Assembly (NCBI GenBank): GCA_016719855.1
Contig: JADJYH010000009.1
Span: 166,865-230,864, forward strand
DNA from: Saprospiraceae bacterium
GTDB taxonomy: Bacteria > Bacteroidota > Bacteroidia > Chitinophagales > Saprospiraceae
DNA length: 64,000 bases
Direction of reading: 5' to 3'
A program made the position numbers and the translations under genes. The notes beneath the pieces were generated by a model that had not been told where the DNA came from, ran no database searches, and was given only the letters and a program-made list of their open reading frames with translations. Below are positions 33,535 through 43,484 of the stretch, one piece after another (the first letter of the stretch is position 1; each line of letters starts with the position of its first letter).

Positions 33535-35558
33535 TTACTTCGCCACTACTTCAACCGGTTCTGACAGAGTCATGTTTCCGTCTTTGTAGTAGGTGCGAAG
33601 TTGGTAGGTATAAATTTTTTCTGCTGCTATGTTGGGGTCGGTATATTCCGCTTCTTTTGTCAGTAACTCCGTGAGTGGCAAGAACCGGCCGTTGCCTTCT
33701 TTGCGGTAAAGGATGCTGCCTTCCAACAACGGGGAAGCATCCCGTTTCCAGGTGACAATGGCCGCTTTCTTTTTCTTGACATAAGTTGCCTTTATCTTTC
33801 CGGCCACGAGGTCTTCGCCATAGCTGGGGCGTGTTTTGACGGTGTAGCGGTTGGAAGGCCCGGAGGTATTGCCTGAGAGGTCTTCGGCGGTTATTTGATA
33901 ACAATAAGCGACGTCCAGTTCGAGGCCGGTATCGCTGTATTGGGTAGTGTTTGGGGATAAAAACGCAGCCCCGATAAGCGTCCATTGGGTAGTGTCGGCT
34001 TCCGTGCAGCGGTAGAGGTGGTAGCCCTTCAGCTCATCGTCAATGCTGGGCAGCCAGGTGATGGAAGCGGTGTCGTTTTTGACATCTACTTCAATGATGG
34101 TCGGGGAAATGGGGGCAATAACGTCGGGCATGATGGCGCTGACTGTTTCCGAGCGTTCGCTGAGGTTGCCATAAATATCTATAGATGCTACTTTGTAGAA
34201 ATATTTGTTGCGGGCCTCTCTTGGCAGTGAATCCAAAAAGATGTTGCCCATAATTGAGCCACCAGAAGCGAATACGAAAAGGGCGCCAGGTTTATTTGCC
34301 ACGGAACGATAAACGACATATCCGAATAAATCCGGTTCAGATTGCTTTTCCCAACTGATTTGAATGGCTCCCTCAAAAGGGGTAGCCACCACACCGGTGG
34401 GCACGGCCGGAGGTATCACGTCGCTGACGGTCAGGCCCATTTTAGTGGACGCCGAGCGGGTGCCCAACGCATTGATGACCTCCACATAAAAGAACCTATC
34501 GCCCCAGTTTTCATCCGTCAATTCATAAATGAATGTGGTTTGGCTGGAAGGTAGGATACTTTTATTTGCTTTCTCGAAAATGCCATCCAAAGAGTCGCTT
34601 ACAAAAACATCATAGCCTACAACATTTTCACTTTCGGATGCCGCCCAACTAACCAGCACGTCCCGTGGGCCGGTGCGAACAGTCTCCAAACCAGTTGGTG
34701 GCGTCGGCGGCGTCCGGTCTATTATTTCAATTTCAAATGGCTGGGAAGCCCGGCTTTCCCTTCCGAAGAAATCAATGCCCTTTAGTTCATAAGTATATTT
34801 TCGGCCAATTACATGGTCACCCTTATTGTAAAAATATTTTGGATAAGCCAATTTCCCTTCTGCATTGGTACTTTGTGAAGGTATAGCAGGGTTGTCATTG
34901 ATTTTTTGGCTTGGGTTTCCTTTCTCAGCCCTGTAGATATTGATAGCAAAGTAGCGGGTCTCCTCCGGTGTCCAAAACACATTCACCATCGTATCCACTT
35001 TTTCATCCACCAATACTTTGATGCCTTGAGGTGGGGCAATGGGTTCAAAAGGCTTGGCAATAATCGCCGCAGAAAGCCCCACCAGCTGCTCTTTTCCCTT
35101 GCCAATTTGGTCACTTTATAGCGGTAAGGTTGGTCATTCTGCACTGTTTCATCTTGGTGAAAAAGCCCTAGATATTGGGCAAAATCATTCACCTCAACCA
35201 GCTTCCTACTCAACAGCAGCAAGGTGAACGGGTCAGCTTTCGACAAGTCGTTGTTTTTGATATAATCTTCCAGAAAATTAATGGCGTCATCTCTATCATT
35301 CGGGTTCAGTTGGAGTGTAGGCATTTTCTTTATGGGGTCGGTGTTGAGCAGCGCCCAAGCACTTTCTCCATCTTTCTGGCGATAAACCTGAAACCCTTCC
35401 TCCGCTCCAAATTCTGGTATTACCCATTTGAGCAGGATGGCATTACCTGACTTATCATTACTGATAAATAATTGCCCTATGCTGGTATCCTGTGCAGTAA
35501 CCATGAGTTGCAGCAGCATAAGACAGCCAATCAATTTTATCGAATTTATAGTATTCAT
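33535..35558 (-). CDS. Exported fibronectin type III repeat protein
   Basis: The product of about 674 residues has a signal peptide (MNTINSIKLIGCLMLLQLMV.AQ). A first FN3-like domain (AILLKWVIPEFGAEEGFQVYR) leads to at least four more, each with a W-to-Y core: VNVFWTPEETRYFAINIYR, VLVSWAASESENVVGYDVF, IQISWEKQSEPDLFGYVVYR and ASITWLPSIDDELKGYHLYR, and a last one near the end (AIVTWKRDASPLLEGSILYR). No sorting domain is visible, so it probably works in the periplasm or at the outer membrane as a scaffold. There is one frame break at about 35085. Gaps of 22 bp to the TANFOR gene and 39 bp to the S74 gene indicate one operon. Confidence 0.85.
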
Positions 35559-35580
35559 TACAATTCTCTTTTAAGAAATA

Positions 35581-38500
35581 TTAAATGATTTTTTCCTTAA
35601 AAGGAAATGAAAACGCAGCCCTAATCACCCCAAACAGGACAGCCTCCCCGCCTAAACTACCAGCCAATTCGTTCTTAGGGAAAGTGGCTATTAATTCGCC
35701 GCCGAGGTATAAATGCAAGGCGTTGATATTGCCAAACGGGCATAAAAATCCAGAGAAATTGACGCCAATATCCACACCTATCCCGACCAATACACCTGCA
35801 CGCACGAGTTCCAACTTTGGCTCAACCGTCACATCGGCAATGGCAACCATGGCAGCATAGGCATTGACATAGCCATAGAAGGTGCAAACCTCGTTTCCAT
35901 ACCTGTCGGTTTGTGCAAATGCCGCCAAGACCAAGCCCATGCCTGCTCCAAGTTTTAAGGAATTGGGGTCTTTTTGGTGCAGCTCAAACCAGCCAATCCC
36001 GCCCCAACCGGCAGGACAGGTCACCACGAATATTGGGAATTTCTTATTTCCAATCTCCAAATCTACCTGGCCAGGTTTTACTTCGAAATGAACCATACCT
36101 TGCCCACAAAGTCCTTTCCGAGGTTCTGGAGGCGGCCCCAATGCTGCAATCGCCTGGGCTTGGAAGTCTGCAATAAATGTTTTTGTCTTTTCGGTATAAG
36201 TAATGCAACCTTTCCCTTTCACGAAAGAGCCATCTATGGTCGGCGGGTGGGGTGCATTGCCCATGCCCACATCCACCCGGAGCAAAAACTGCCCAAAACT
36301 GCCTTGGCCACCGTTCATTTCCAATACACCTTTAATCATGGTAGCCATTCCATCCCTGGATAATATTTCAGGTGGCACCGTTGCTCCCGGAGCAGGCACT
36401 AAGGTATTTTCGGCTCTCATCTTCAACGCCATCCCAAAATCTATGGAATTGTCCACCCGGTAATTTGTGATTTCAGAAGGCGAAATCTTGTTGATCCAAT
36501 TAGGCAACGCTGGTTTTGCGTGTATGTTAATTAATGAGTCCGGCCATTCGATGGGAAATAAATTGGGCAACGGCCACATACACCCAGGACTCCAACATAC
36601 ACCCGGTATCTCATCTATAATCTTGCACCAATCCTTATTTGGATAAGAATTAAAGATATAAACCCAATTAATGGTATCGGGCGATATTAAACCAGCAACC
36701 ATTGTGTTCCATTCGGCCAATGTCAGAATTTGCCGCTCATCAACTACAAAAGGTTTTACAGGTTTCTGCGCTTTGCTTTGTTTATCAATCCGCTTCAGTA
36801 TATCTCGTTGTGTCCCCTTTGACGTATTGCATAAATCCGGCGGAAATTGCGGCGGGAAAGGCGGCAAACTACATAACCGCTCTTCGTAGTGTTCTACTTG
36901 CTTCAATAAAGCATTTACAATGTGAGGACACCATTCATTCGGAAATAATAGTTCTAAATGTGCGAAAGTCTGGATGCTGTCATGTTTAAGCCTATCCCAG
37001 GTAGCGGCGGGGATTTGAGGCACTTCCCTTTTCATCAATTCCCAATCAGGCTCTGGGAGTGCCCTCAGCGAACTTCGAAACGCCTTCTGGTCCAATTCAC
37101 GCCATTGACATAAGAAGGAAGACAAATTTTTGGCTTCGGCTATCATTTTTAATTTTTGGCAGGTCGTCAAAAATGCCCAGACTTTTTCTGGATCTATGTT
37201 TTCCGGGGTAACCCCGCCAAGTTGTATAAGCGACTTAAAATCTTTCCCACATTCCTTTTCGACGTTGTGGCTCATGTTCCAATATACCCTCCCCCCTATT
37301 TCAACTATATTAAAATTGCCAATTAAAATCCTTTTACTGGGAACTAGCGTAGGAGGAAGAGCCCCTGATGTTTGTTTCGGGACAGAAGTACCACCAAGCG
37401 CTTCTTTGACCATTCCTAATTTATCATAGTCAGAACGGTTGGCTTGGTAGGTCAATTCAAATAAGCCATAATGCACATCGTCCTTCGTGCCAATTACCAT
37501 CTTAGTAGCAAGGCCATATTTAATTGGCCTTTTTATCTCAGCATTTGCCATCCCCATGAAAACATTGCCCCATTCAGGATCTCCAGTTTTATACAAAAGC
37601 CCTCCTTTCAGCACCCATATTGCATTCGCTTCCGCTAATTTTATTGCAGCAGCAGCGCCCACCCCGGCCCCGGCAGCGGCGCCTATTTGAGCACCTTCCT
37701 CCTCGTTTCCAGTCCCTTCAACAGACACCCCCTCGTTTTGACCATAAGTAGCAATGTTGATAGTATCTGCCGCCAATAAAGCACCTATCCCGGCTCCGGC
37801 TCCAGCCCCTAACCCAGCGCCCAACAGTCCAAGACCTGCGCTTTGGGGTGTAATCGGATAACTCATATACACAGGAATAAATAAGGCTATTTTACCGCCC
37901 TTTATTTCCTTCTTCCCACCTTCGCTATAATTGCCCCAATATCTATTATGGACATATTTGGCAGTCGGCATCCAGGCTGGGTCGTCTTCCTTGCCTTTGG
38001 GTATCTTCTTGTCATCTGTAACAAATTGAGCAGTTGGCGCACTGGCTGACGTAGGATCCACAATTGCCATTTTTTCATCCCCTAATACCATGTGGGTGAT
38101 AAAGTTGAATGCATAGGCATCACCAAAGAATCCAGCTGCAACGCCAAAAATGGTGATTTCAAACTGGTTGTCAAATTTGCCTACAACATTGGTCAGGCCC
38201 TTTGCTCCGCCAGGGGTTCTGAAGCCAATCTCCCCATTTCCCCATATCTTAAATTCAGTGACATTGGTTAAATTTATCTCCAATGCCTCCCACTCCATAT
38301 CAATCACCATATCCAGCCGTTCATGGTCTTTAAAGACTGCCTGTTTTACGGTTAGCACAAGGCGCAATTCTCTTGAATTTTCCCTTATAACCACTTCTCT
38401 ATTCACAAGGTCATCATCCAAAAAGCTGGCTTGCAAACCATTGTTGTCAAATGGAACCGTATAATTAAATTCCCCATCCGGGTCTAATAAAGGTATTTGT

Positions 38501-40815
38501 ACAAATCCTTTTATAAAGCAACCTGACACAGTATTGTCCACTAATTTTATTTTTATCTCCCGTAAATTATCTGGAAATGTATTGAATGCTGCCGCTGGCC
38601 CGGAAGCCCCGGCAAATGTTCTCAAAATATCCATGTCCATCCCGAACCGGTCAATCCAGGCATAAAAAATATTGGTAGGCAAAACCTCAAAATTATAGAC
38701 TTGCGCCTGCTCCAATTTGATTTGATTGCTACCATCGAAAGTCGTTGGAAACTGGACATTGAAATTGGTAAAATAAATGCCCTTCCAATTGTCATCGCTT
38801 ATTTTTAACGGCGATTCATCTTCCGAAAGGTCAAATATGGCGGCAATGGCATCCAATTGTATTTGGGTATTGTTCACCAGTTTTATATCCCGGTCGGCAC
38901 CCATTCCCGTTTGGCTGAAATAATAGGGATTATTCGCCCCCGTGAATTTATAGGACATCCTGGTTCCAGCCATATCTTTTACGTTGGCGGTGGTAAACAT
39001 GACGCCATCGAGCGTGAGGCTGAGGATATTATTCAGAATGGCAAAATTTGAAGCCGAAGCCGAACTGGCCGCATACTCAATTCTGAAACCATACGGATCC
39101 AATAAATCAAAACTGGCAGCCAATACATCAATATCCAAATCAATTATTTCAAACCTGTTGTACAGTACGTCCTTCTCTGGGGACTGCACCAATGGCGACC
39201 CGCCCACCGTAGCATGGGGGAATTGCCATTTCACCTTCCCCCGCAGTTTCAAGTCGTCTTTTTCCACAATGACATGGGTGGCCACAAAGTCCGCCCTGCC
39301 GTAATTGTCCATGTTGGTGGTGTCGCCCAAGGGGTTGCCGCTGTTGTCCAAATGCACTACGAAGTTGTTCAGCGGCTCGGTGATACTGCCCGCCACCAAT
39401 TGCCAAAAATCATCCAAAGGCCCGACGGTGATGTCCGTAAAATGCAGGGTTACCTCTTCCCCATTTTCCCGGATTTTCATGGTTCCGACGCCGGATATTT
39501 TCTTTTGGTTGCCGGCCACGTCTTCGTTTTTGGTCAGGGTGATCACCGTGACCATGTTCCAGTCGGGGTTGCCTGCCTTGAACCGCTCCACCGCTGGCGC
39601 AGACTTGAAAAACCGCTTTTCGCTCACAGCGACTTCTACCTCCGTTCCGCTGTTGTCGGAATAGGCTTTTACCTCCCAGGCATAATGCTTCTCTGGCGGC
39701 AATGGGTACAAGCTGTTGGGCAAAACCAGCGCAGCATTTCCCGGTATGACGGGCGTTTCCTCCTCGTACCAGGCTGGGTTGAACTCCAGTGCCATCTCCG
39801 GCGATTGCCCCTCCAACATGAGGACTATCTTGAGTTTATAATACACCTGTTGGCCAAGCGTGGCGTTTGCGGGCCGTGCCCATTTCATGGTCAGTTGCTG
39901 CACCGTGCTTACCCGCTGGTCGAGCAAGGGGCTGATGAGCGGCACCATCCCATTGCCAAACACTCCATAATAAAAGGAGCAGACGGGAGAAAGCCCGTTG
40001 TTTTCAAAGGTGGTATTGCCCGCTGCGTCCAAAACCTTTACCCGGTAAGCGTATCTTTTGCCCACTTCCAGGGGCAGTTGTTCCGGGCCGTACAGGAAAC
40101 TCGTGCCCATGACAGGCTCCGCATCCAGTATCTTGGTGGACGAACCGTTCATGGCGTCGTTGGGGTTCATGCCGGGCGGCACTTCCACGAGGCTCAGTTC
40201 GTACGCTGCCTGTATGCTGGGGTCAGCGTTGGTATGCCATTGGAACAAAATATCCTGGTTGCCCCCCAGCACCGGAATGGTGGAGCCGCAAGCTGGGGCA
40301 ACCAAGGTCGGCGGATAGTTTTTGCGCAGCAGTTTGGGGAAGCAATTGTTCAGGGAAAGCACCACCTCTGGCCGTTGGTAATCAAACACCTGCACACAAA
40401 AAGTGTAAATCCCTTCCGGCAACCCCGACCCGCCCTGCTGGAGCGCCGTTGGCGAGATGCCGTTTATCTGCATATTGTTTGGGCTGAGGTAATTGGCCAA
40501 ATCGCTGCCTGAAAACAGGTTGGCACCCGGCGAAAGGGTGATACTCGGCGGCACGTAACTGGGGTGCGTCACCAAGCTGATGCCATTGCCCTCGATGGTC
40601 AGCTTCAACCGGACATCATAGACGGGTTCGTTGAAATCGTTGAAGAACAAATTCACCGACAGCCTATCGGAACCCAATATCGTGAATTCCGGCAGGTAGG
40701 TAGTGGTCGGCGGGTTTATTTGCACATGCGCCGTGACCGGATAAACCTGCGCCATTGCTGCCGTGTCCATCAAAAACAGGACAACCATCAAGGAAAATAT
40801 GCGCTTGATTTTCAT
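35581..40815 (-). CDS. TANFOR-domain giant surface/outer-membrane protein (1744 residues)
   Basis: The uninterrupted 1744-residue protein has a signal peptide (MKIKRIFSLMVVLFLMDTAAMAQ). The N-terminal domain VYPVTAHVQINPPTTTYLPE, followed by LPEGIYTFCVQVFDY, matches the domain named TANFOR from Tannerella forsythia. FN3-like segments follow (ILFQWHTNADPSIQAAYELSL, LTMKWARPANATLGQQVYYK), then a very long beta-rich middle. At residues about 990-1065 two glycine-zipper segments appear (GLGLLGAGLGAGAGAGIGALL and GAQIGAAAGAGVGAAAAIKLA). The end is a glycine-rich beta-strand region (GLGLVLAAFAQ, FCPFGNINALHLYLGGELIA) that could form a barrel or a closing sheet. The ATG at 40815 is chosen because the upstream in-frame codons to 40935 are palindromic repeat DNA. 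Base composition changes from GC-rich to AT-richer at about 39.15 kb within the gene. Function is unknown. Confidence 0.8.
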   Translation of the reverse strand: MKIKRIFSLMVVLFLMDTAAMAQVYPVTAHVQINPPTTTYLPEFTILGSDRLSVNLFFNDFNEPVYDVRLKLTIEGNGISLVTHPSYVPPSITLSPGANLFSGSDLANYLSPNNMQINGISPTALQQGGSGLPEGIYTFCVQVFDYQRPEVVLSLNNCFPKLLRKNYPPTLVAPACGSTIPVLGGNQDILFQWHTNADPSIQAAYELSLVEVPPGMNPNDAMNGSSTKILDAEPVMGTSFLYGPEQLPLEVGKRYAYRVKVLDAAGNTTFENNGLSPVCSFYYGVFGNGMVPLISPLLDQRVSTVQQLTMKWARPANATLGQQVYYKLKIVLMLEGQSPEMALEFNPAWYEEETPVIPGNAALVLPNSLYPLPPEKHYAWEVKAYSDNSGTEVEVAVSEKRFFKSAPAVERFKAGNPDWNMVTVITLTKNEDVAGNQKKISGVGTMKIRENGEEVTLHFTDITVGPLDDFWQLVAGSITEPLNNFVVHLDNSGNPLGDTTNMDNYGRADFVATHVIVEKDDLKLRGKVKWQFPHATVGGSPLVQSPEKDVLYNRFEIIDLDIDVLAASFDLLDPYGFRIEYAASSASASNFAILNNILSLTLDGVMFTTANVKDMAGTRMSYKFTGANNPYYFSQTGMGADRDIKLVNNTQIQLDAIAAIFDLSEDESPLKISDDNWKGIYFTNFNVQFPTTFDGSNQIKLEQAQVYNFEVLPTNIFYAWIDRFGMDMDILRTFAGASGPAAAFNTFPDNLREIKIKLVDNTVSGCFIKGFVQIPLLDPDGEFNYTVPFDNNGLQASFLDDDLVNREVVIRENSRELRLVLTVKQAVFKDHERLDMVIDMEWEALEINLTNVTEFKIWGNGEIGFRTPGGAKGLTNVVGKFDNQFEITIFGVAAGFFGDAYAFNFITHMVLGDEKMAIVDPTSASAPTAQFVTDDKKIPKGKEDDPAWMPTAKYVHNRYWGNYSEGGKKEIKGGKIALFIPVYMSYPITPQSAGLGLLGAGLGAGAGAGIGALLAADTINIATYGQNEGVSVEGTGNEEEGAQIGAAAGAGVGAAAAIKLAEANAIWVLKGGLLYKTGDPEWGNVFMGMANAEIKRPIKYGLATKMVIGTKDDVHYGLFELTYQANRSDYDKLGMVKEALGGTSVPKQTSGALPPTLVPSKRILIGNFNIVEIGGRVYWNMSHNVEKECGKDFKSLIQLGGVTPENIDPEKVWAFLTTCQKLKMIAEAKNLSSFLCQWRELDQKAFRSSLRALPEPDWELMKREVPQIPAATWDRLKHDSIQTFAHLELLFPNEWCPHIVNALLKQVEHYEERLCSLPPFPPQFPPDLCNTSKGTQRDILKRIDKQSKAQKPVKPFVVDERQILTLAEWNTMVAGLISPDTINWVYIFNSYPNKDWCKIIDEIPGVCWSPGCMWPLPNLFPIEWPDSLINIHAKPALPNWINKISPSEITNYRVDNSIDFGMALKMRAENTLVPAPGATVPPEILSRDGMATMIKGVLEMNGGQGSFGQFLLRVDVGMGNAPHPPTIDGSFVKGKGCITYTEKTKTFIADFQAQAIAALGPPPEPRKGLCGQGMVHFEVKPGQVDLEIGNKKFPIFVVTCPAGWGGIGWFELHQKDPNSLKLGAGMGLVLAAFAQTDRYGNEVCTFYGYVNAYAAMVAIADVTVEPKLELVRAGVLVGIGVDIGVNFSGFLCPFGNINALHLYLGGELIATFPKNELAGSLGGEAVLFGVIRAAFSFPFKEKII

Positions 40816-40847
40816 AAATGTCGGTCGTTTAATCGAAGGTTTACCTG

Positions 40848-40904
40848 GTCCGTAGGACGGCATCGTTGTAGCAGCAGCCAACCCATCTCCGTTCCGTAGG
40901 AACG
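40848..40904. repeat. Two palindromic elements upstream of the TANFOR gene
   Basis: GTCC-GTA-GGAC (40848-40858), followed by GGCATCGTTGTAG, and CGTTCC-GTA-GGAACG (40890-40904) belong to the 3-nt-loop palindrome family described under the repeats at 42812 and 47825. They fill most of the 169-bp gap between the barrel gene and the TANFOR gene. Confidence 0.75.
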
Positions 40905-40984
40905 CTCTCAAGCCCCCTGGATTTGGCGATTTCAAAATCCCCCTGGGCGAGGGTCTCAGGAGCTTTTGAAAAACAATAAACCTT

Positions 40985-42763
40985 TCAAAAACTGAACTGA
41001 TACCCCATCAGCCCCTGTATCTCGGAATATGATTTATCGCTGCTGACGTAATCCACCTTGTACAAATGGCTCATCGTCAAGCTCACCCGGTGGTGTTTCA
41101 GCACGGCATAATCTACTGAAAAGCGGTTTTGCAACACGCCGAAACTGGCGCTGCCGTTCAACAGGCTGTTGCGGTACGAGACGAAGTAGCGGGCACGCAG
41201 CTTCTTTTCCAGGAACGATTTGTTGACCCCGACGCCTGGCCCAATCACCGTTGACTCGATGCCTTCCGTGATGCTCCGGGTGACGTTGACCGAGCCAGTG
41301 AGGCCCGTGTTTCGCTTCGCAAACTGGATATTGTAAAACAGCCCCGCATTGTAAAAATCGGTGGCTTGGTCAATGATGTCGTACTCGTCCCGGGCGTTGG
41401 CGTTCTGGTAGCTGAGGTTGAGCGACAGCGTCTGCTTCCGCTCGGCGGAGCCGAAATTGTAGTTCGTCCCAAGGGTGTAATTGGTGGACACCTGGAACAG
41501 GTTCAGCGAATCCGAAAGCTCCTGCTTGGTGACCAACAGCGTGGAAGAATAGTTGGAGTAGCTGGCATTGAAGTTGAGCCGGTCGTTGATGGCCTGGTTG
41601 TAATTGACCGAGCCAATGACCCGTTTCGATTGGTTGTTGAGCGTGTTGTCGAGGTTGTTGCGCTGGAATCCGAGGCTGCCGCCCAGCATGATTTTGCCCT
41701 CCTTCAAGCTGGTATTGGCGTTGAAGGTCACGTCTTCCAAGTCGTTCTGGAAATAGTAGGAACCCATCGAGACATAGTCCGGTGCGATGCGGTTGTACTT
41801 CAGCCCAATGCTGGATTTGGAAAACTGGTACTCCAAAGCAGTCATTACGCTCTGGTTGGTCTGGGTGGAAATACGGGGGGTGAACAGGCCGCCCAATTTG
41901 CCATAAAAACCAGTGTTGTCCTTGTTTGCCGTTTCGTTCCTCGTGTCACGGGTAAATGCGCTGCTGGCCCAGTCCGCCCTCAGGGTGAGGGAGCGCCACA
42001 ATTGGTATTGCCCGGAAATGCCCAGCACCAAATTCTCAGCAGGCGTCACGGCACCATTTCCAACCGGAGCCTCGATGCTGCCTTCCACATCGTGCGCCCT
42101 GAACAGGATGAAGTCGAGGTAATTGGCCGCCTGCTTTTTGTCGCCAATGCCCAGTTTCAAGGCGTAGCCCATGCGCCGAAAAGCGGGGTCGGCCTGTTTG
42201 CCGACCACGTCCACCGGCTCCACGGGCCGCCGCAGCCGACCATACATGGCACCGATGCGCAGCTCGATAAAACGGGACTTGATGGGCGGCGCCAACTCCA
42301 CCCCGGCACCCAGAAACGTGTGGCCGTTCAGCGTCAGCGGGGAAAAAGTCAGGTTGCGGTAGCCGAGGTGGCCCTTCGCCCATTTGTACTGCGGACTGAC
42401 GCCAAACTGGTTGAACGGTTGCAGGAAATTGGCCTCCAACTGGCTGAAGTTCCCGTTGATGGGGCAGTCAATGCCGAACAGCCGGGGGTTCAGGTTGCCA
42501 TTCAGGAGGTAGGAATAGCGGTCACGGCGGGCGGCGATGCCGAAGGACTCGTAGTACCCAAGCGTCAGGCCGAACGAACCGTTGATTTGCAAGGGATGGG
42601 CTATCCGCTCCTGCACGTTTTCTTGCAACTGCTCCACGGTTTGCGCTTGCAGGTGTCCGCAGCTAACGAAAAGTAGGATGGCGGCAAGAAGGCTCTGAGC
42701 CGATTGCTGAAAGCAAAGAAAGGAACGCTGACGGAGCTGCGCAAGCACGTAAATATGCTTCAA
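40985..42763 (-). CDS. Outer-membrane beta-barrel protein, first gene of the surface operon
   Basis: The product of about 592 residues has a hydrophobic export signal (SLLAAILLFVSCGHLQAQ) followed by alternating beta strands to the C-terminus (GSFGLTLGYYESFG, RYSYLLNGNLNPRLFG and others), and ends in an aromatic strand, EIQGLMGYQFSF. About 20-24 strands can be counted by eye, consistent with a large outer-membrane barrel. The start is uncertain: TTG at 42763 and GTG at 42749 are candidates close to the signal peptide. The open frame reaches an ATG at 43018, but those 85 codons run through palindromic repeats and are not protein-like. It lies upstream of the TANFOR, FN3, S74 and adhesin genes and may be their outer-membrane channel or anchor (inference). 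It does not resemble PorP/SprF in length or sequence. Confidence 0.75.
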   Translation of the reverse strand: MKHIYVLAQLRQRSFLCFQQSAQSLLAAILLFVSCGHLQAQTVEQLQENVQERIAHPLQINGSFGLTLGYYESFGIAARRDRYSYLLNGNLNPRLFGIDCPINGNFSQLEANFLQPFNQFGVSPQYKWAKGHLGYRNLTFSPLTLNGHTFLGAGVELAPPIKSRFIELRIGAMYGRLRRPVEPVDVVGKQADPAFRRMGYALKLGIGDKKQAANYLDFILFRAHDVEGSIEAPVGNGAVTPAENLVLGISGQYQLWRSLTLRADWASSAFTRDTRNETANKDNTGFYGKLGGLFTPRISTQTNQSVMTALEYQFSKSSIGLKYNRIAPDYVSMGSYYFQNDLEDVTFNANTSLKEGKIMLGGSLGFQRNNLDNTLNNQSKRVIGSVNYNQAINDRLNFNASYSNYSSTLLVTKQELSDSLNLFQVSTNYTLGTNYNFGSAERKQTLSLNLSYQNANARDEYDIIDQATDFYNAGLFYNIQFAKRNTGLTGSVNVTRSITEGIESTVIGPGVGVNKSFLEKKLRARYFVSYRNSLLNGSASFGVLQNRFSVDYAVLKHHRVSLTMSHLYKVDYVSSDKSYSEIQGLMGYQFSF

Positions 42764-42811
42764 GCTGTCTGCAATTGCACCGGGAATTTTGGCAAAAAAT
42801 GCCTGAAAGTC

Positions 42812-42956
42812 AAGTCCGTAGGACTTACATCTTTGTAGAAATTGGGCAATTGTAGACACCGTTCCGTAGGAACGGCATCTGAAAATGATACCACTCCTAT
42901 GGAGTGGAAAAAGCAGGAAATGCAGAGTTCTACAAAGATACCGCTCCGATGGAGCG
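42812..42956. repeat. Cluster of four palindromes with 3-nt loops and constant flanks
   Basis: AAGTCC-GTA-GGACTT (42812-42826), CCGTTCC-GTA-GGAACGG (42859-42875), CCACTCC-TAT-GGAGTGG (42891-42907) and CGCTCC-GAT-GGAGCG (42942-42956) form the cluster. Stems differ from copy to copy but always pair. The outer flanks ACATCTTTGTAGAA and TCTACAAAGATAC are the same sequence in opposite orientation. Confidence 0.85.
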
Positions 42957-43302
42957 ATGATTTTGATGCCATAACTCACGGCGATGTTGTAAAATCGTAT
43001 CATAAGATTCATTTTCAAGCGATTCTTGAGCCGTTACTTTAGCAGTTTCGACTGGGGCAAAAAGAGGAGACAGGCTGGGGAACTCGTTTTGGGAGTAGCA
43101 ATTATGGCTGAGAACAGCCCCTCTGAATTGTGGTGTTTTTTGTAAATGGAAAGGTACAGGCAAAGGCGGGCCATCGGCTTTCACTATTCCGGCAAAAGCT
43201 TGGACTATATCGGCACGGGCAAAAAAAGAGTTGGAGGGTTTGGGGATTTGAGGGTTTGAGGAACTGAAAATCAGTTAGTTATGCGAATTAGGGGTTGAAA
43301 TA

Positions 43303-43440
43303 GGTGCATAGCACCGAAATATTTGTAGGAAAATTGGTATTTCTCGGTATTGAGGTGCAGCGCACCGGAACATTTCGGTGCGCTGCACCTCAAACCACTT
43401 TCTCAACAACCTGCCTACAAAGATTTCGCCGCTCTGCGGC
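43303..43440. repeat. Second palindrome cluster upstream of the barrel gene
   Basis: GGTGC-ATA-GCACC (43303-43315) is followed by ATTTGTAGGA. A large hairpin follows with 17-bp arms (43351-43367 and 43376-43392) built from two inverted GGTGC-AGC-GCACC units. The last is GCCGC-TCT-GCGGC (43428-43440), preceded by CCTACAAAGATTTC. These are the same family as 42812-42956 with a third and a fourth stem sequence. Otherwise 43019-44055 holds only the AraC remnant and the repeat at 43748. Confidence 0.8.
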
Positions 43441-43484
43441 TATGCTTATCTCTCAAATTGAGTGGTTTCAACCCCTAATTCGCA

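Noticed and set aside
40816..40935. Start of the TANFOR gene at 40935
   Set aside because: The extra 40 codons run through two palindromic elements and would put them before a clear signal peptide that begins at 40815.
39214..42676. Long plus-strand frames opposite the TANFOR and barrel genes (39214-40512, 41366-42676)
   Set aside because: Both lie opposite well-supported exported proteins, in GC-rich DNA where antisense frames stay open by chance.
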